A stretch of 64,000 nucleotides of DNA from Flavobacterium sp. LMO8 (GTDB lineage: Bacteria > Bacteroidota > Bacteroidia > Flavobacteriales > Flavobacteriaceae), in the NCBI RefSeq assembly GCF_009495755.1, contig NZ_WIBJ01000027.1:1-64000 (forward strand), in the 5' to 3' direction. The notes under the pieces were generated by a model that was not told the DNA's origin, did no database searches, and was given only the letters and a program-made list of their open reading frames with translations. This document shows, piece by piece, positions 16,623-24,559 of the stretch; the first letter of the stretch is position 1, and each line of letters begins with the position of its first letter. A program made the translations under genes and the position numbers.

Positions 16623-17180
16623 ATGAAACAAATTATATACAAATTTATTTTCTACAAAATTTTTGGCTGGAAAGTAGTTGGATCAATAGCTCCAATTGTA
16701 AAAAAATGTGTAATAATTGCTGTTCCACACACGAGTTGGTGGGATTTTTTCCTTGGGATTTTTTCACGAGGTATTCTAAATATCGAAATTAATTATGTGG
16801 CTAAAAAAGAATTATTCGTGTTTCCGTTTAATTATTTTTTCACTTGGACAGGAGGAACACCTTTAAATCGTCAAAAAAACGAGAATAAAGTGGATACCAT
16901 TGCCAAAATATTTCAAGAAAAAGAAGTATTCAGATTAGCAATAGCTCCTGAGGGAACTCGAAAAAAAGTTACCGAATGGAAAACGGGGTTTTATTACATG
17001 GCTTTAAAAGCAAATGTACCAATTGTTCCAGTAGCTTTTGATTACGGGAGAAAAGAAGTAGTATATCACGAACCTTTTTATCTAACCGGAAATATCGAAG
17101 CAGATATTAAATTTTTAGAATCGTATTATAAAGGAGTCATTGGAAAAGTTCCAGAATTGAGTTATGTTCCAAAGGAATAA
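16623..17180 (+). CDS. 1-acyl-glycerol-3-phosphate acyltransferase-like protein
   Basis: This 185-residue PlsC-type acyltransferase has the HX4D motif (His36-TSWW-Asp41) and the substrate phosphate-binding PEGTR (109-113), followed by GFYYMALKANVPIVPVAFDYG. The short length fits the subfamily that lacks a long N-terminal membrane anchor. It should transfer an acyl group to a lysophospholipid or related lipid at the inner membrane. The exact acceptor cannot be read from sequence. Confidence 0.85.
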   Translation: MKQIIYKFIFYKIFGWKVVGSIAPIVKKCVIIAVPHTSWWDFFLGIFSRGILNIEINYVAKKELFVFPFNYFFTWTGGTPLNRQKNENKVDTIAKIFQEKEVFRLAIAPEGTRKKVTEWKTGFYYMALKANVPIVPVAFDYGRKEVVYHEPFYLTGNIEADIKFLESYYKGVIGKVPELSYVPKE

Positions 17181-17284
17181 TCTGTTTAAAGTGTTTATAA
17201 TTAAGAAGATAAAATAAATTTTACTCAAAATAAAACCAAGAAGAATAGTTTTTCGTAGATAGAAGAAATCAAAACTTTTAACAA

Positions 17285-18322
17285 ATGAAAAAACTATTTT
17301 TACCTCTAGCTTTAGTAGCCGTTATATTTACTTCTTGTAATGACGACGATTCTTCAATGGTTACTCCAGAACCAGAACCAATTGACCAAACTCCAACTCC
17401 GCCTCAGGAATTAAAACTGATAACTACTAGTAATACTTCGGGACAAATTTCATTTACCGATTTATTAGCAACAACACCTACAGCAAAAAGTTTTACTATA
17501 AGTTCAACAGATGCAGATGGTGTTTATTATGATACATTTAAAGATCAAGTAGTTTTAGCTTCAAGAACTAATAATAGAGTAGAAGCTTACAATAGATTAA
17601 GAAATGCCATCATTTCTTCTGCTACAACATTAGATTTATCTTTTTCTTCTTCAGCTGATTTTACAAATGCTCGTGAAATTGCAGTTTCAGAAGATAAAGT
17701 GGTGGTAGCTCAAGATCAAAATGCTGGTAATGGAAATATCAGCAAATTTTATGTATACCAAAGAAATACAACTGGATTTACACTTTTAAATACATACACT
17801 GTAGATATCAAACTTTGGGGAATCCATTTAGATGGAACTACCATGTATGCTATTGCTGATAATACTAGCGATTTAGTTGTATATAATAATTTCTTTTCTA
17901 ATGCTACTGGAGCAATTACAGCTTCAAAAAGAGTGACTATTGAAGGCTTAGTTAGAACACACGGAATTACTTATTCTCCGCAAGATAATGTAATGGTTTT
18001 ATCTGATGTAGGATTAGCTTCAAGCGCAACCGACGGTGGTTTAGTGGTTATTAATAACTTTACTTCTGTACTAAACATGACGAATAATTTGGGAACAATT
18101 GCTATGAACAATCAAATTAGAGTGTACGGACCTAATTCTATGTTAGGAAACCCTGTCGATGTTGCTTATGACCACGTAACAAATGCAATTTATGTAGCAG
18201 AACGCTTGAATTCAGGCGGTTTAGTTTTAAAATTTGCTTTCCCAACAATGTCAGCAGATGCAACACCTCAAATGAGTAGAGCAGAAGCAGGAGTAACAGC
18301 AGTTTATTTACACCGAAGATAA
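17285..18322 (+). CDS. Surface-exposed lipoprotein, probably beta-propeller
   Basis: The 345-residue protein has a lipoprotein signal ending FTSC (lipidated Cys18). The acidic run NDDDSS directly after it resembles the Bacteroidota lipoprotein export signal, suggesting outer-membrane surface display. A Pro/Glu-rich spacer (residues 28-45) precedes repeated units of 40-60 residues (VYYDTFKDQVVLASRTNNR, LWGIHLDGTTMYAIADN, HGITYSPQDNVMVLSDVG), compatible with a beta-propeller of the lactonase or NHL type. No catalytic residues are recognised. A strong terminator follows. Confidence 0.7.
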   Translation: MKKLFLPLALVAVIFTSCNDDDSSMVTPEPEPIDQTPTPPQELKLITTSNTSGQISFTDLLATTPTAKSFTISSTDADGVYYDTFKDQVVLASRTNNRVEAYNRLRNAIISSATTLDLSFSSSADFTNAREIAVSEDKVVVAQDQNAGNGNISKFYVYQRNTTGFTLLNTYTVDIKLWGIHLDGTTMYAIADNTSDLVVYNNFFSNATGAITASKRVTIEGLVRTHGITYSPQDNVMVLSDVGLASSATDGGLVVINNFTSVLNMTNNLGTIAMNNQIRVYGPNSMLGNPVDVAYDHVTNAIYVAERLNSGGLVLKFAFPTMSADATPQMSRAEAGVTAVYLHRR

Positions 18323-18346
18323 AGGTTAGTTATTTAATTATTTAAG

Positions 18347-18373
18347 AACTCTGGAGAAATTCAGAGTTTTTTT
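18347..18373 (+). terminator. Rho-independent terminator after the lipoprotein gene
   Basis: AACTCTG (18347-18353) pairs with CAGAGTT (18362-18368) over an eight-base loop, followed by a T tract reaching 18373. It lies 24 bases after the lipoprotein stop and ends at the stop of the convergent regulator gene. Confidence 0.8.
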
Positions 18374-18833
18374 ATGGTTTATAGTTTTTGAAAGTCCCGT
18401 TTTTAAAAAACACTACAATGTGCTCTATTTCTTCAGGAGAATTATTTTCTGTTTTAATCGATTCTACAGGATTACTTTCTGAAAGAGTAGAAGTTGTTCC
18501 TTTTTCTGTAGTCGAAAATAAATCAGGTTCAGAAATTGAAGAATCAGGTTTCAATAATGATGGATTATTTTTTTCAGAATCGATTAAAGGAATTAAACTA
18601 TTTTCTGATTTCGGAAAATTTCCTTTTCCATTTAAAATCCAATACAAATCTACTTCAGGAAAAACCTCAATTACTTTGATAATAAAATCCAAGCTAGGTT
18701 TATTTCTACCCGAGAGTAGGTGAGACAAACTAGAACGTTGCACATTGATTTTATCCGCAAATGCAGAAGCCGATAAATTGTAATAATCGAGTATGATTTC
18801 TAACCGTTTAATAAAATCATCAATGTTTACCAT
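18372..18833 (-). CDS. XRE-family transcriptional regulator
   Basis: The 153-residue protein has an N-terminal HTH of the XRE/Cro type (residues about 5-62; SASAFADKINVQRSSLSHLLSGRNKPSLDF as recognition region) and a linker rich in Ser, Glu and Pro (residues 75-130). It ends with HIVVFFKNGTFKNYKP, a tail common to flavobacterial XRE proteins. The gene is divergent from the M14 peptidase. A palindrome of the type found six times in the intervening region overlaps its start codon, so autoregulation is likely. Confidence 0.85.
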   Translation of the reverse strand: MVNIDDFIKRLEIILDYYNLSASAFADKINVQRSSLSHLLSGRNKPSLDFIIKVIEVFPEVDLYWILNGKGNFPKSENSLIPLIDSEKNNPSLLKPDSSISEPDLFSTTEKGTTSTLSESNPVESIKTENNSPEEIEHIVVFFKNGTFKNYKP

Positions 18834-18909
18834 TGTAAATAGTTGTTTTTGTTCAACACGTTACAAATGTAAACAATCTAGATGGAATACACAAGTTTAC
18901 AGATGTAAA
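18826..18909. promoter_or_regulatory. Three TTTAC-N4-GTAAA palindromes at the regulator side
   Basis: Sites lie at 18826-18839 (covering the regulator start codon), 18860-18873 (first base G instead of T) and 18896-18909. Each has two five-base half sites around a four-base centre. The centres are 34 and 36 bp apart. They are the probable operators of the XRE protein. Confidence 0.65.
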
Positions 18910-19049
18910 TAGCAGTGTGTTTATTAAATTTAAACTTCATTTAAACACACTTAACTTATTGATTAACAAGTAATAAAACATTAAAAAACTAATCTGTTTA
19001 ATATTGTGAATTAATACATTAGAAGTTAATGTAAGTAGTAATTAAACGG
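18910..19049. other. AT-rich centre of the divergent regulator/peptidase intergenic region
   Basis: The whole gap between the divergent starts is 18834-19134 (301 bp). Its middle 140 bp contain no further palindrome and no small gene that I can support. Both divergent promoters should be here, but no clean TAnnTTTG pair is visible. Confidence 0.4.
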
Positions 19050-19121
19050 TTTACAAAAGTAAATTATGTCGTATATTTATATGTTTACAAATGTAAAAAA
19101 TAAGTTGTTTACATTTGTAAA
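19050..19121. promoter_or_regulatory. Three TTTAC-N4-GTAAA palindromes at the peptidase side
   Basis: Sites lie at 19050-19063, 19084-19097 and 19108-19121, with centres 34 and 24 bp apart. Two of them would lie inside the coding region if the peptidase started at 19066, which supports the later start at 19135. They match the three sites at the regulator side. Confidence 0.65.
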
Positions 19122-19134
19122 TCAAAAGAAAGCC

Positions 19135-20289
19135 ATGGATTATTTACAATTAGCAACTCAATATTTAGAATCAAAACTCAAAGGAAAGTATATCTATTTA
19201 GATTCTATTTTGCCGTTATTAGAATCTTTAAATTCAGATTTTGAAATTACTCAAATTGGAAAATCAGTTCAAGAACGAGCAATTTATCAAGTTAAAATTG
19301 GAACAGGAAGAATCAAAATTTTAATGTGGTCGCAAATGCATGGAAACGAATCTACGACTACAAAAGGGTTGTTTGATTTTTTTAATTTTTTACAATCGGA
19401 TAACAAAATTGCAAAAAGAATCAAATCAGAATATACTTTGCTATGTATTCCTATGTTAAATCCTGATGGAGCTTTCTTTTATACTAGAGAAAATGCTAAC
19501 AAAGTAGATTTAAACAGAGATGCTTTTAACGCTTCTCAACCTGAAATGCAGGTTTTAAGGAAGGTTTATACTGATTTCCAGCCTGATTATTGTTATAATT
19601 TACACGACCAAAGAACTCTTTTTGGTACAGAAGGCTTTAATTTACCTGCAACTATTTCTTTTTTATCGCCAGCTTACAATGCAGAGCGAGAATATAATGA
19701 TGTTCGTTTAAAAGCAATTCATATAATAAACAAGATGTATAAAGCGTTACAACTTTATATACCAAATCAAATAGGGCGTTTTGATGATAGTTATAATGTT
19801 AATTGTACGGGTGACTATTTCACCACTCAAAATACACCAACTATTTTATTTGAAGCCGGACATTATGCAAATGATTACGATAGAGATAAAGTTCGTAAAT
19901 ATATTTTTATTGCATTTTTAAGTTCATTTAATGTGAGTTACGAAAACGTTATAGTTGATAACAATTTGATTAATTATTTGAATATTTCTCAAAATAACGA
20001 ATGTTTTTATGACTTTATTTATAAAAATGTCAAAATTATTGATAATAATGAAGAAAAAATAATTAACTTTGCTGCTCAATATAATGAAGAAATTCAAGAT
20101 GGAAAATTAAAATTTATTGCAATTATCACTAAAATTGATGATTTACAGGATTTTAAAGGGCATCAAGAATATAATTGTAATAATGGTTTGTTTTCATCAA
20201 ATGGGATGAATTTTCCTGTTTTAGGAGAAAAAGCTAATTTTTATATTAATAATTTAACAGAGTTTCTGAACGGTGTTGTAATTAATTAG
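19135..20289 (+). CDS. M14-family zinc carboxypeptidase
   Basis: From the ATG at 19135 the protein has 384 residues. It carries the M14 zinc site: His-x-x-Glu in SQMHGNESTT, the substrate-binding Asn/Arg in ENANKVDLNRDA, and the third ligand His in CYNLHDQRT. The catalytic Glu is in TILFEAGHYAND. There is no signal peptide, so it is probably cytosolic, which is unusual for a digestive carboxypeptidase but fits murein-peptide or amidated-peptide trimming. The upstream in-frame ATG at 19066 would place two operators inside the gene. Control by the divergent XRE regulator is inferred from these operators. Confidence 0.83.
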   Translation: MDYLQLATQYLESKLKGKYIYLDSILPLLESLNSDFEITQIGKSVQERAIYQVKIGTGRIKILMWSQMHGNESTTTKGLFDFFNFLQSDNKIAKRIKSEYTLLCIPMLNPDGAFFYTRENANKVDLNRDAFNASQPEMQVLRKVYTDFQPDYCYNLHDQRTLFGTEGFNLPATISFLSPAYNAEREYNDVRLKAIHIINKMYKALQLYIPNQIGRFDDSYNVNCTGDYFTTQNTPTILFEAGHYANDYDRDKVRKYIFIAFLSSFNVSYENVIVDNNLINYLNISQNNECFYDFIYKNVKIIDNNEEKIINFAAQYNEEIQDGKLKFIAIITKIDDLQDFKGHQEYNCNNGLFSSNGMNFPVLGEKANFYINNLTEFLNGVVIN

Positions 20290-20292
20290 TAT

Positions 20293-20300
20293 TATATTTG
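20293..20300 (+). promoter_or_regulatory. -7 element of the Lrp-family gene
   Basis: TATATTTG lies 37 bases before the ATG at 20338. The upstream -33 match is poor, so only the -7 element is claimed. Confidence 0.45.
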
Positions 20301-20337
20301 AATAAAAATTAAAAAATTAACAATTATTATAAGACTT

Positions 20338-20817
20338 ATGAGTAAGTTTCGTTTAGATGAAGTAGATCATCAAATTTTGGACATGTTGATTGATAACACG
20401 AGAGTTCCTTTTACAGATATTGCAAAAAAATTATTAATTTCTGCAGGAACGGTGCATGTTAGGGTGAAAAAAATGGAAGATGCAGGAATCATTCAAGGTT
20501 CTTCGTTGACATTAGATTATGAAAAATTAGGTTATTCTTTCATTGCTTATGTTGGAGTTTTCTTGCACAACACGTCTCAAACTAAATTCGTTTTAGAGCG
20601 TATCAATCAGATTCCATTCGTAACAGTTGCTCATGTAACTACAGGAAAATTCAATATTTTCTGTAAAATTAGAGCTAAAGACACTAAACACGCTAAAGAA
20701 GTTATCTTCATGATTGATGATATAGAAGGTGTTTACAGAACTGAAACCATGATTTCTTTAGAAGAAAGCATCAACGATAAAAAACGTTTAATGCATACGA
20801 TTTTTAAAGAATTGTAA
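20338..20817 (+). CDS. Lrp/AsnC-family transcriptional regulator
   Basis: The 159-residue protein has the Lrp winged-helix N-terminus (LDEVDHQILDMLIDNTRVPFTDIAKKL, residues 5-32; recognition helix near SAGTVHVRVKKMEDAGII) and a RAM-like effector domain (YVGVFLHNT, VTTGKFNIFCKI). It probably binds amino acids. It is a single-gene unit with its own terminator; its target is not evident from neighbours. Confidence 0.93.
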   Translation: MSKFRLDEVDHQILDMLIDNTRVPFTDIAKKLLISAGTVHVRVKKMEDAGIIQGSSLTLDYEKLGYSFIAYVGVFLHNTSQTKFVLERINQIPFVTVAHVTTGKFNIFCKIRAKDTKHAKEVIFMIDDIEGVYRTETMISLEESINDKKRLMHTIFKEL

Positions 20818-20823
20818 AATACG

Positions 20824-20848
20824 AAGCCTCTTAATGAGGCTTTTTTTA
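20824..20848 (+). terminator. Terminator after the Lrp-family gene
   Basis: AAGCCTC (20824-20830) and GAGGCTT (20836-20842) form a stem with a five-base loop, followed by T6. Confidence 0.85.
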
Positions 20849-20862
20849 TATCTTTTATTGTT

Positions 20863-21372
20863 ATGAAAAATTTACAACCAAACGAATTTGCTCCATATTA
20901 CGAGAATTATATCAAATTAGTTCCAGAACAAGATATAGTTAAAGGTTTAGTACAACAAAAAGAAGAAATACTACATTTCTTTAACTCGATTCCAGTTTTT
21001 AAACATGAATATCGTTATGCAGAAGGGAAGTGGACAGTAAAAGATATTATCCTGCACTTAATTGATGCTGAACGAATATTTGCTTACCGCGCTTTGCGAA
21101 TTGCAAGAAATGACAAAACAGCTTTGCATGGTTTTGAAGAGAATGACTATGTTATCACTGCTAATGCCAATAATAGAGAATACGAAAGTTTGTTAGCGGA
21201 ATATGAAAGTGTTCGAAATGCTACAATAAGTCTATTTGAAACTTTTTCTAGTGAAGATTTACTAAGTTTAGGAACAGCTTCAAATGGCAGTGTATCTGTT
21301 AGAGCTATTGGATACATAGCGCTAGGTCATGAATTGCATCACAAGAATGTAATTTTAGAACGTTATTTATAA
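20863..21372 (+). CDS. DinB-like metal-dependent protein
   Basis: This 169-residue four-helix protein of the DinB/YfiT type has candidate metal ligands His in DIILHLIDAERIF (about residue 65) and two histidines in GHELHHKNVI (about 157-161). Relatives include thiol transferases (bacillithiol or mycothiol S-transferases), but the substrate here is unknown. A symmetrical terminator lies right after the gene. Confidence 0.82.
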   Translation: MKNLQPNEFAPYYENYIKLVPEQDIVKGLVQQKEEILHFFNSIPVFKHEYRYAEGKWTVKDIILHLIDAERIFAYRALRIARNDKTALHGFEENDYVITANANNREYESLLAEYESVRNATISLFETFSSEDLLSLGTASNGSVSVRAIGYIALGHELHHKNVILERYL

Positions 21373-21404
21373 AAAAAGGGATTCAAATTTTGAATCCCTT
21401 TTTT
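21372..21404. terminator. Bidirectional terminator between DinB-like gene and acidic protein gene
   Basis: AAGGGATTCAAA pairs with TTTGAATCCCTT almost without loop, flanked by A and T tracts on either side, so it can end transcription from both converging genes. Confidence 0.85.
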
Positions 21405-21409
21405 ATGTA

Positions 21410-21790
21410 TTAATCTTCGTCGTCCTCGTCGTCTGAATCTTCATCAGAATCTACAATATCGTCTGAATCATTTGAAATGTCATCGTCGTCGTCATCTTCT
21501 TCAATATCTAAATCTTTAAGACTTCCGATTTTTTCATCTGGTACAACTACCACATCATCTTCAATAATGTCGTCTTCGTCATAGTTTTCAATTCGGTCAG
21601 ATAGTTTTGTACTAACTTTTACTAAAAAAATAGTGTCTTCAGTTCGTACTTCAACTGCCTCAATTGTTTCATTCTTAGCGTTTTTAAAACGAATAATATC
21701 CGAATCATCATATCCGTCAGGAAATTTCTCAACTAGTAAGGTTAAGATTTCATTTGTTAATTTTGCGTAATCAACAATAACTCTTTTCAT
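21410..21790 (-). CDS. Small protein with highly acidic tail
   Basis: The 126-residue protein has an N-terminal region of about 75 residues with a possible small alpha/beta domain (VDYAKLTNEILTLLVEKFP, FKNAKNETIEAVEVRTED). From residue 72 on it is dominated by Asp and Glu (for example EEDDDDDDISNDSDD). Such proteins are common in Flavobacteriia, without known function; a histone-like or nucleic-acid-mimic role is possible but unsupported. Confidence 0.7.
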   Translation of the reverse strand: MKRVIVDYAKLTNEILTLLVEKFPDGYDDSDIIRFKNAKNETIEAVEVRTEDTIFLVKVSTKLSDRIENYDEDDIIEDDVVVVPDEKIGSLKDLDIEEDDDDDDISNDSDDIVDSDEDSDDEDDED

Positions 21791-21877
21791 TGGGTAGGTT
21801 TTAATCTTGTATTTTGGTCAAATGTACTATCCTAAAACTATATTTTCAAACAATTTGAACTATTTTTTTAAAAAAAA

Positions 21878-22852
21878 TTACCAGCCTAAAATGTAAGCAA
21901 ACATTAATGGAGCAACTATCGTAGCGTCAGACTCTACGATGAATTTGGGTGTATGAATATCTAATTTACCCCAAGTAATTTTTTCGTTTGGAACTGCTCC
22001 AGAGTACGAACCATAACTTGTTGTTGAGTCAGAAATTTGACAGAAATAGCTCCAAAACGGCACATCATGCATTTCCATATCTTGATATAACATTGGAACA
22101 ACACAAATTGGGAAATCTCCTGCAATTCCTCCTCCAATTTGGAAGAAACCAATTCCTTTTCCTGCACAATTTTTTGGATACCAATCGGCTAACCACATCA
22201 TGTATTCAATTCCGCTTTTCATTGTAGTAGCTTTGAATTCACCTTTAATACAGTAAGAAGAGAAAATGTTACCCATTGTACTATCTTCCCATCCTGGAAC
22301 TACAATTGGTAAATTCTTTTCAGCTGCGGCAACCATCCAAGAATCAGCAGGATCAATTTCATAATATTGTTTTAATACGCCTGAATTAATCATTTGGTAC
22401 ATAAATTCATGTGGAAAATAACGTTCTCCTTTAGAATCTGCATTGTTCCAAATATCAAATAAATGCGATTGTAATCTTCTAAATGCTTCTTCTTCCGGAA
22501 TACAAGTATCTGTTACACGGTTGTAATGGTTTTCTAATAAATCCCATTCTTCTTGTGGAGATAAATCTCTGTAATTTGGAACTCTTTTGTATGAATTATG
22601 AGCTACCAAGTTCATGATATCCTCTTCTAAATTAGCTCCAGTACAAGAAATGATATGTACTTTATCTTGACGAATCATTTCGGCTAATGATTTTCCTAAT
22701 TCAGCTGTACTCATGGCACCTGCTAAAGTAATCATCATTTTTCCGTTGTCTAATAAATGTTCTTCATACCCTTTTGCTGCATCTACTAAAGCGGCAGAGT
22801 TAAAGTGAAGATAATGTTTTTCTATAAACTGACTAACTGGTCCTTTGCTCAT
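21878..22852 (-). CDS. Deoxyhypusine-synthase-like protein
   Basis: The 324-residue protein belongs to the deoxyhypusine synthase family, NAD-dependent enzymes that transfer the aminobutyl group of spermidine. Family motifs are SCTGANLEEDIMNL near residue 70, GSYSGAVPNEKITWGKL near 280-297, and DATIVAPL. Lys296 in TWGKL aligns with the catalytic lysine of eukaryotic DHS. Bacteria lack the eIF5A acceptor; bacterial members can act as homospermidine synthases. It starts six bases after the arginine decarboxylase stop, so a polyamine role is likely. Confidence 0.82.
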   Translation of the reverse strand: MSKGPVSQFIEKHYLHFNSAALVDAAKGYEEHLLDNGKMMITLAGAMSTAELGKSLAEMIRQDKVHIISCTGANLEEDIMNLVAHNSYKRVPNYRDLSPQEEWDLLENHYNRVTDTCIPEEEAFRRLQSHLFDIWNNADSKGERYFPHEFMYQMINSGVLKQYYEIDPADSWMVAAAEKNLPIVVPGWEDSTMGNIFSSYCIKGEFKATTMKSGIEYMMWLADWYPKNCAGKGIGFFQIGGGIAGDFPICVVPMLYQDMEMHDVPFWSYFCQISDSTTSYGSYSGAVPNEKITWGKLDIHTPKFIVESDATIVAPLMFAYILGW

Positions 22853-22858
22853 TATTTC

Positions 22859-24268
22859 TTATTTTATTGTTCTTTTCTTGTAACCTAAAATTTCTAAAAC
22901 GTCTTCTGCTTTTTGTTGTTCCGAAAAAACTTCGGTAGCAATAATTCCGTTTTTATCTTTATCAATTAAAATGTGTTTTGGTTGTGGTAAAATACAGTGA
23001 CTTAACCCGCCAAAACCACCAATTGTTTCTTGATACGCTCCTGTGTTAAAGAATCCGATATATAAAGGTTTTTCTTTGTTGTATTTTGGTAAATAAACCG
23101 CATTCATGTGTTGCTCTGAATTGTAATAATCGTCGCCATCACAAGTCAATCCGCCTAATAACACCCGTTCGTAAGTATCATTCCATCGGTTTACGGCTAT
23201 CATTACAAAGCGTTTATTGATTGCCCAAGTATCTGGAAGTGTTGTAATGAAAGAAGAATCAATCATGTTCCAGTTTTCACGGTCATTTTGTTTCTTTTGG
23301 TATAAAACTTGGTACAACGCACCGCCAGCCTCCCCAACAGTAAACGAACCAAACTCTGTAAAAATATGGGGAACAGGAACTTCGGCTTCGTCACAAGCAA
23401 TTTTGATTTGATTTAAGATTTCGTCGACCATATATTGGTAATCATAATCAAATGCTAACGAATTTTTAATAGGGAAACCGCCTCCTATATTCAAACTGTC
23501 TAAAGTTGGACATTCTTTTTTCAAAGCAATGTACACTTTCATACATTTTAATAATTCGTTCCAATAATACGCAGTATCACGAATACCAGCATTAATAAAA
23601 AAGTGAAGCATTTTTAACTCAACTTTCTTATTTTCAGATATTTGCTTACGGTAAAATGGAACAATATCTTTATATCCAATTCCTAAACGAGAAGTATAGA
23701 ACTCAAATTTTGGTTCTTCTTCCGCAGCAATACGAATTCCGATTTTAAATTTACCGTCAATTTGTTCTTGTAATAAATCTAATTCTTCAAAATTATCAAT
23801 TACAGGAATGGTATTTTTATGTCCGTTGTTGATTAATCGTGCAATATTAGTTACATATTGATCACGTTTAAAACCATTACAAACTACAAATGTATTTTTA
23901 TTGATTTTGCCTTCTTCCATTAAAGTTTCTACAATATTAATGTCGAAAGCAGATGAAGTTTCAATGTGAATATTGTTTTTTAAAGCTTCATTTAAAATAA
24001 ACTCAAAATGAGAACTTTTTGTACAATAGCAATAATAATATTTAGCATCATAATCGTGTTTTTCCATGGCATTTCTAAACCACATTTTCGCACGATTAAT
24101 ATTTTGTGAAATTTTAGGCAAATAAGTAAACTTAAGAGGAGTACCGTATTCTTCAACTAATTTCATTAAATCGATACCATGAAATTGTAAAGTGTCTTTA
24201 TTTAAAGTAAATTCTTCTTGAGGAAAGTAAAAAGTTTGATTGATTAAGTCGTAATATCTTGTGTTCAT
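22859..24268 (-). CDS. speA: Arginine decarboxylase, PLP fold type III
   Basis: The 469-residue protein belongs to the alanine-racemase-fold decarboxylases. Lys84 in YYCYCTKSSHFE is the likely PLP lysine, and the Gly-rich phosphate-binding site LNIGGGFPIKNS and the C-terminal catalytic region (LGGLTCDGDDYY, FFNTGAYQETIGGFGG) are present. It is shorter than E. coli SpeA (658 residues) but has the usual length for Bacteroidota. It should convert arginine to agmatine. The coupled DHS-like gene suggests a non-standard polyamine; an agmatinase gene is not in the window. Confidence 0.85.
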   Translation of the reverse strand: MNTRYYDLINQTFYFPQEEFTLNKDTLQFHGIDLMKLVEEYGTPLKFTYLPKISQNINRAKMWFRNAMEKHDYDAKYYYCYCTKSSHFEFILNEALKNNIHIETSSAFDINIVETLMEEGKINKNTFVVCNGFKRDQYVTNIARLINNGHKNTIPVIDNFEELDLLQEQIDGKFKIGIRIAAEEEPKFEFYTSRLGIGYKDIVPFYRKQISENKKVELKMLHFFINAGIRDTAYYWNELLKCMKVYIALKKECPTLDSLNIGGGFPIKNSLAFDYDYQYMVDEILNQIKIACDEAEVPVPHIFTEFGSFTVGEAGGALYQVLYQKKQNDRENWNMIDSSFITTLPDTWAINKRFVMIAVNRWNDTYERVLLGGLTCDGDDYYNSEQHMNAVYLPKYNKEKPLYIGFFNTGAYQETIGGFGGLSHCILPQPKHILIDKDKNGIIATEVFSEQQKAEDVLEILGYKKRTIK

Positions 24269-24323
24269 TTTGAAAATTTGGATTAAATTAAAAAAGTTAC
24301 AAATTGATTTTTAATCACAATTT

Positions 24324-24503
24324 TCAAACCCTAATATTGGCAAAGCGAATTAGTAATTTTTCACTAAAAGCCTTTGATATTTCAAACAAATCAATAATAT
24401 GAAAACTAAAAATAGAAAAAAAGAATCGCTCAATTATAGAGATGTCAGCATTTCTATTATCGAGTGTTCTGTTGAAATTAGATTGTTTTTTGTTTTCTTT
24501 CAT
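24324..24503 (-). CDS. Possible small protein of 59 residues between aroB and speA
   Basis: An ATG at 24503 opens 59 codons ending in TGA at 24324. The N-terminal third is polar (KENKKQSNFNRTLDNRNAD) and the rest is rich in Phe, Ile and Leu (FFFSIFSFHIIDLFEISKAF), like a single amphipathic or membrane helix. It is in the same direction as its neighbours and fills most of their spacer. There is no independent evidence of translation. Confidence 0.28.
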   Translation of the reverse strand: MKENKKQSNFNRTLDNRNADISIIERFFFSIFSFHIIDLFEISKAFSEKLLIRFANIRV

Positions 24504-24559
24504 TAGGGCAAAGTTAAAAAATAAAATGGCTAAAAAATAAAGAAAAAATAAAAAAATAA

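Noticed and set aside
19066..19134. Earlier ATG for the M14 peptidase
   Set aside because: The extension is made of operator sequence (two TTTAC-N4-GTAAA sites) and lacks protein-like conservation.
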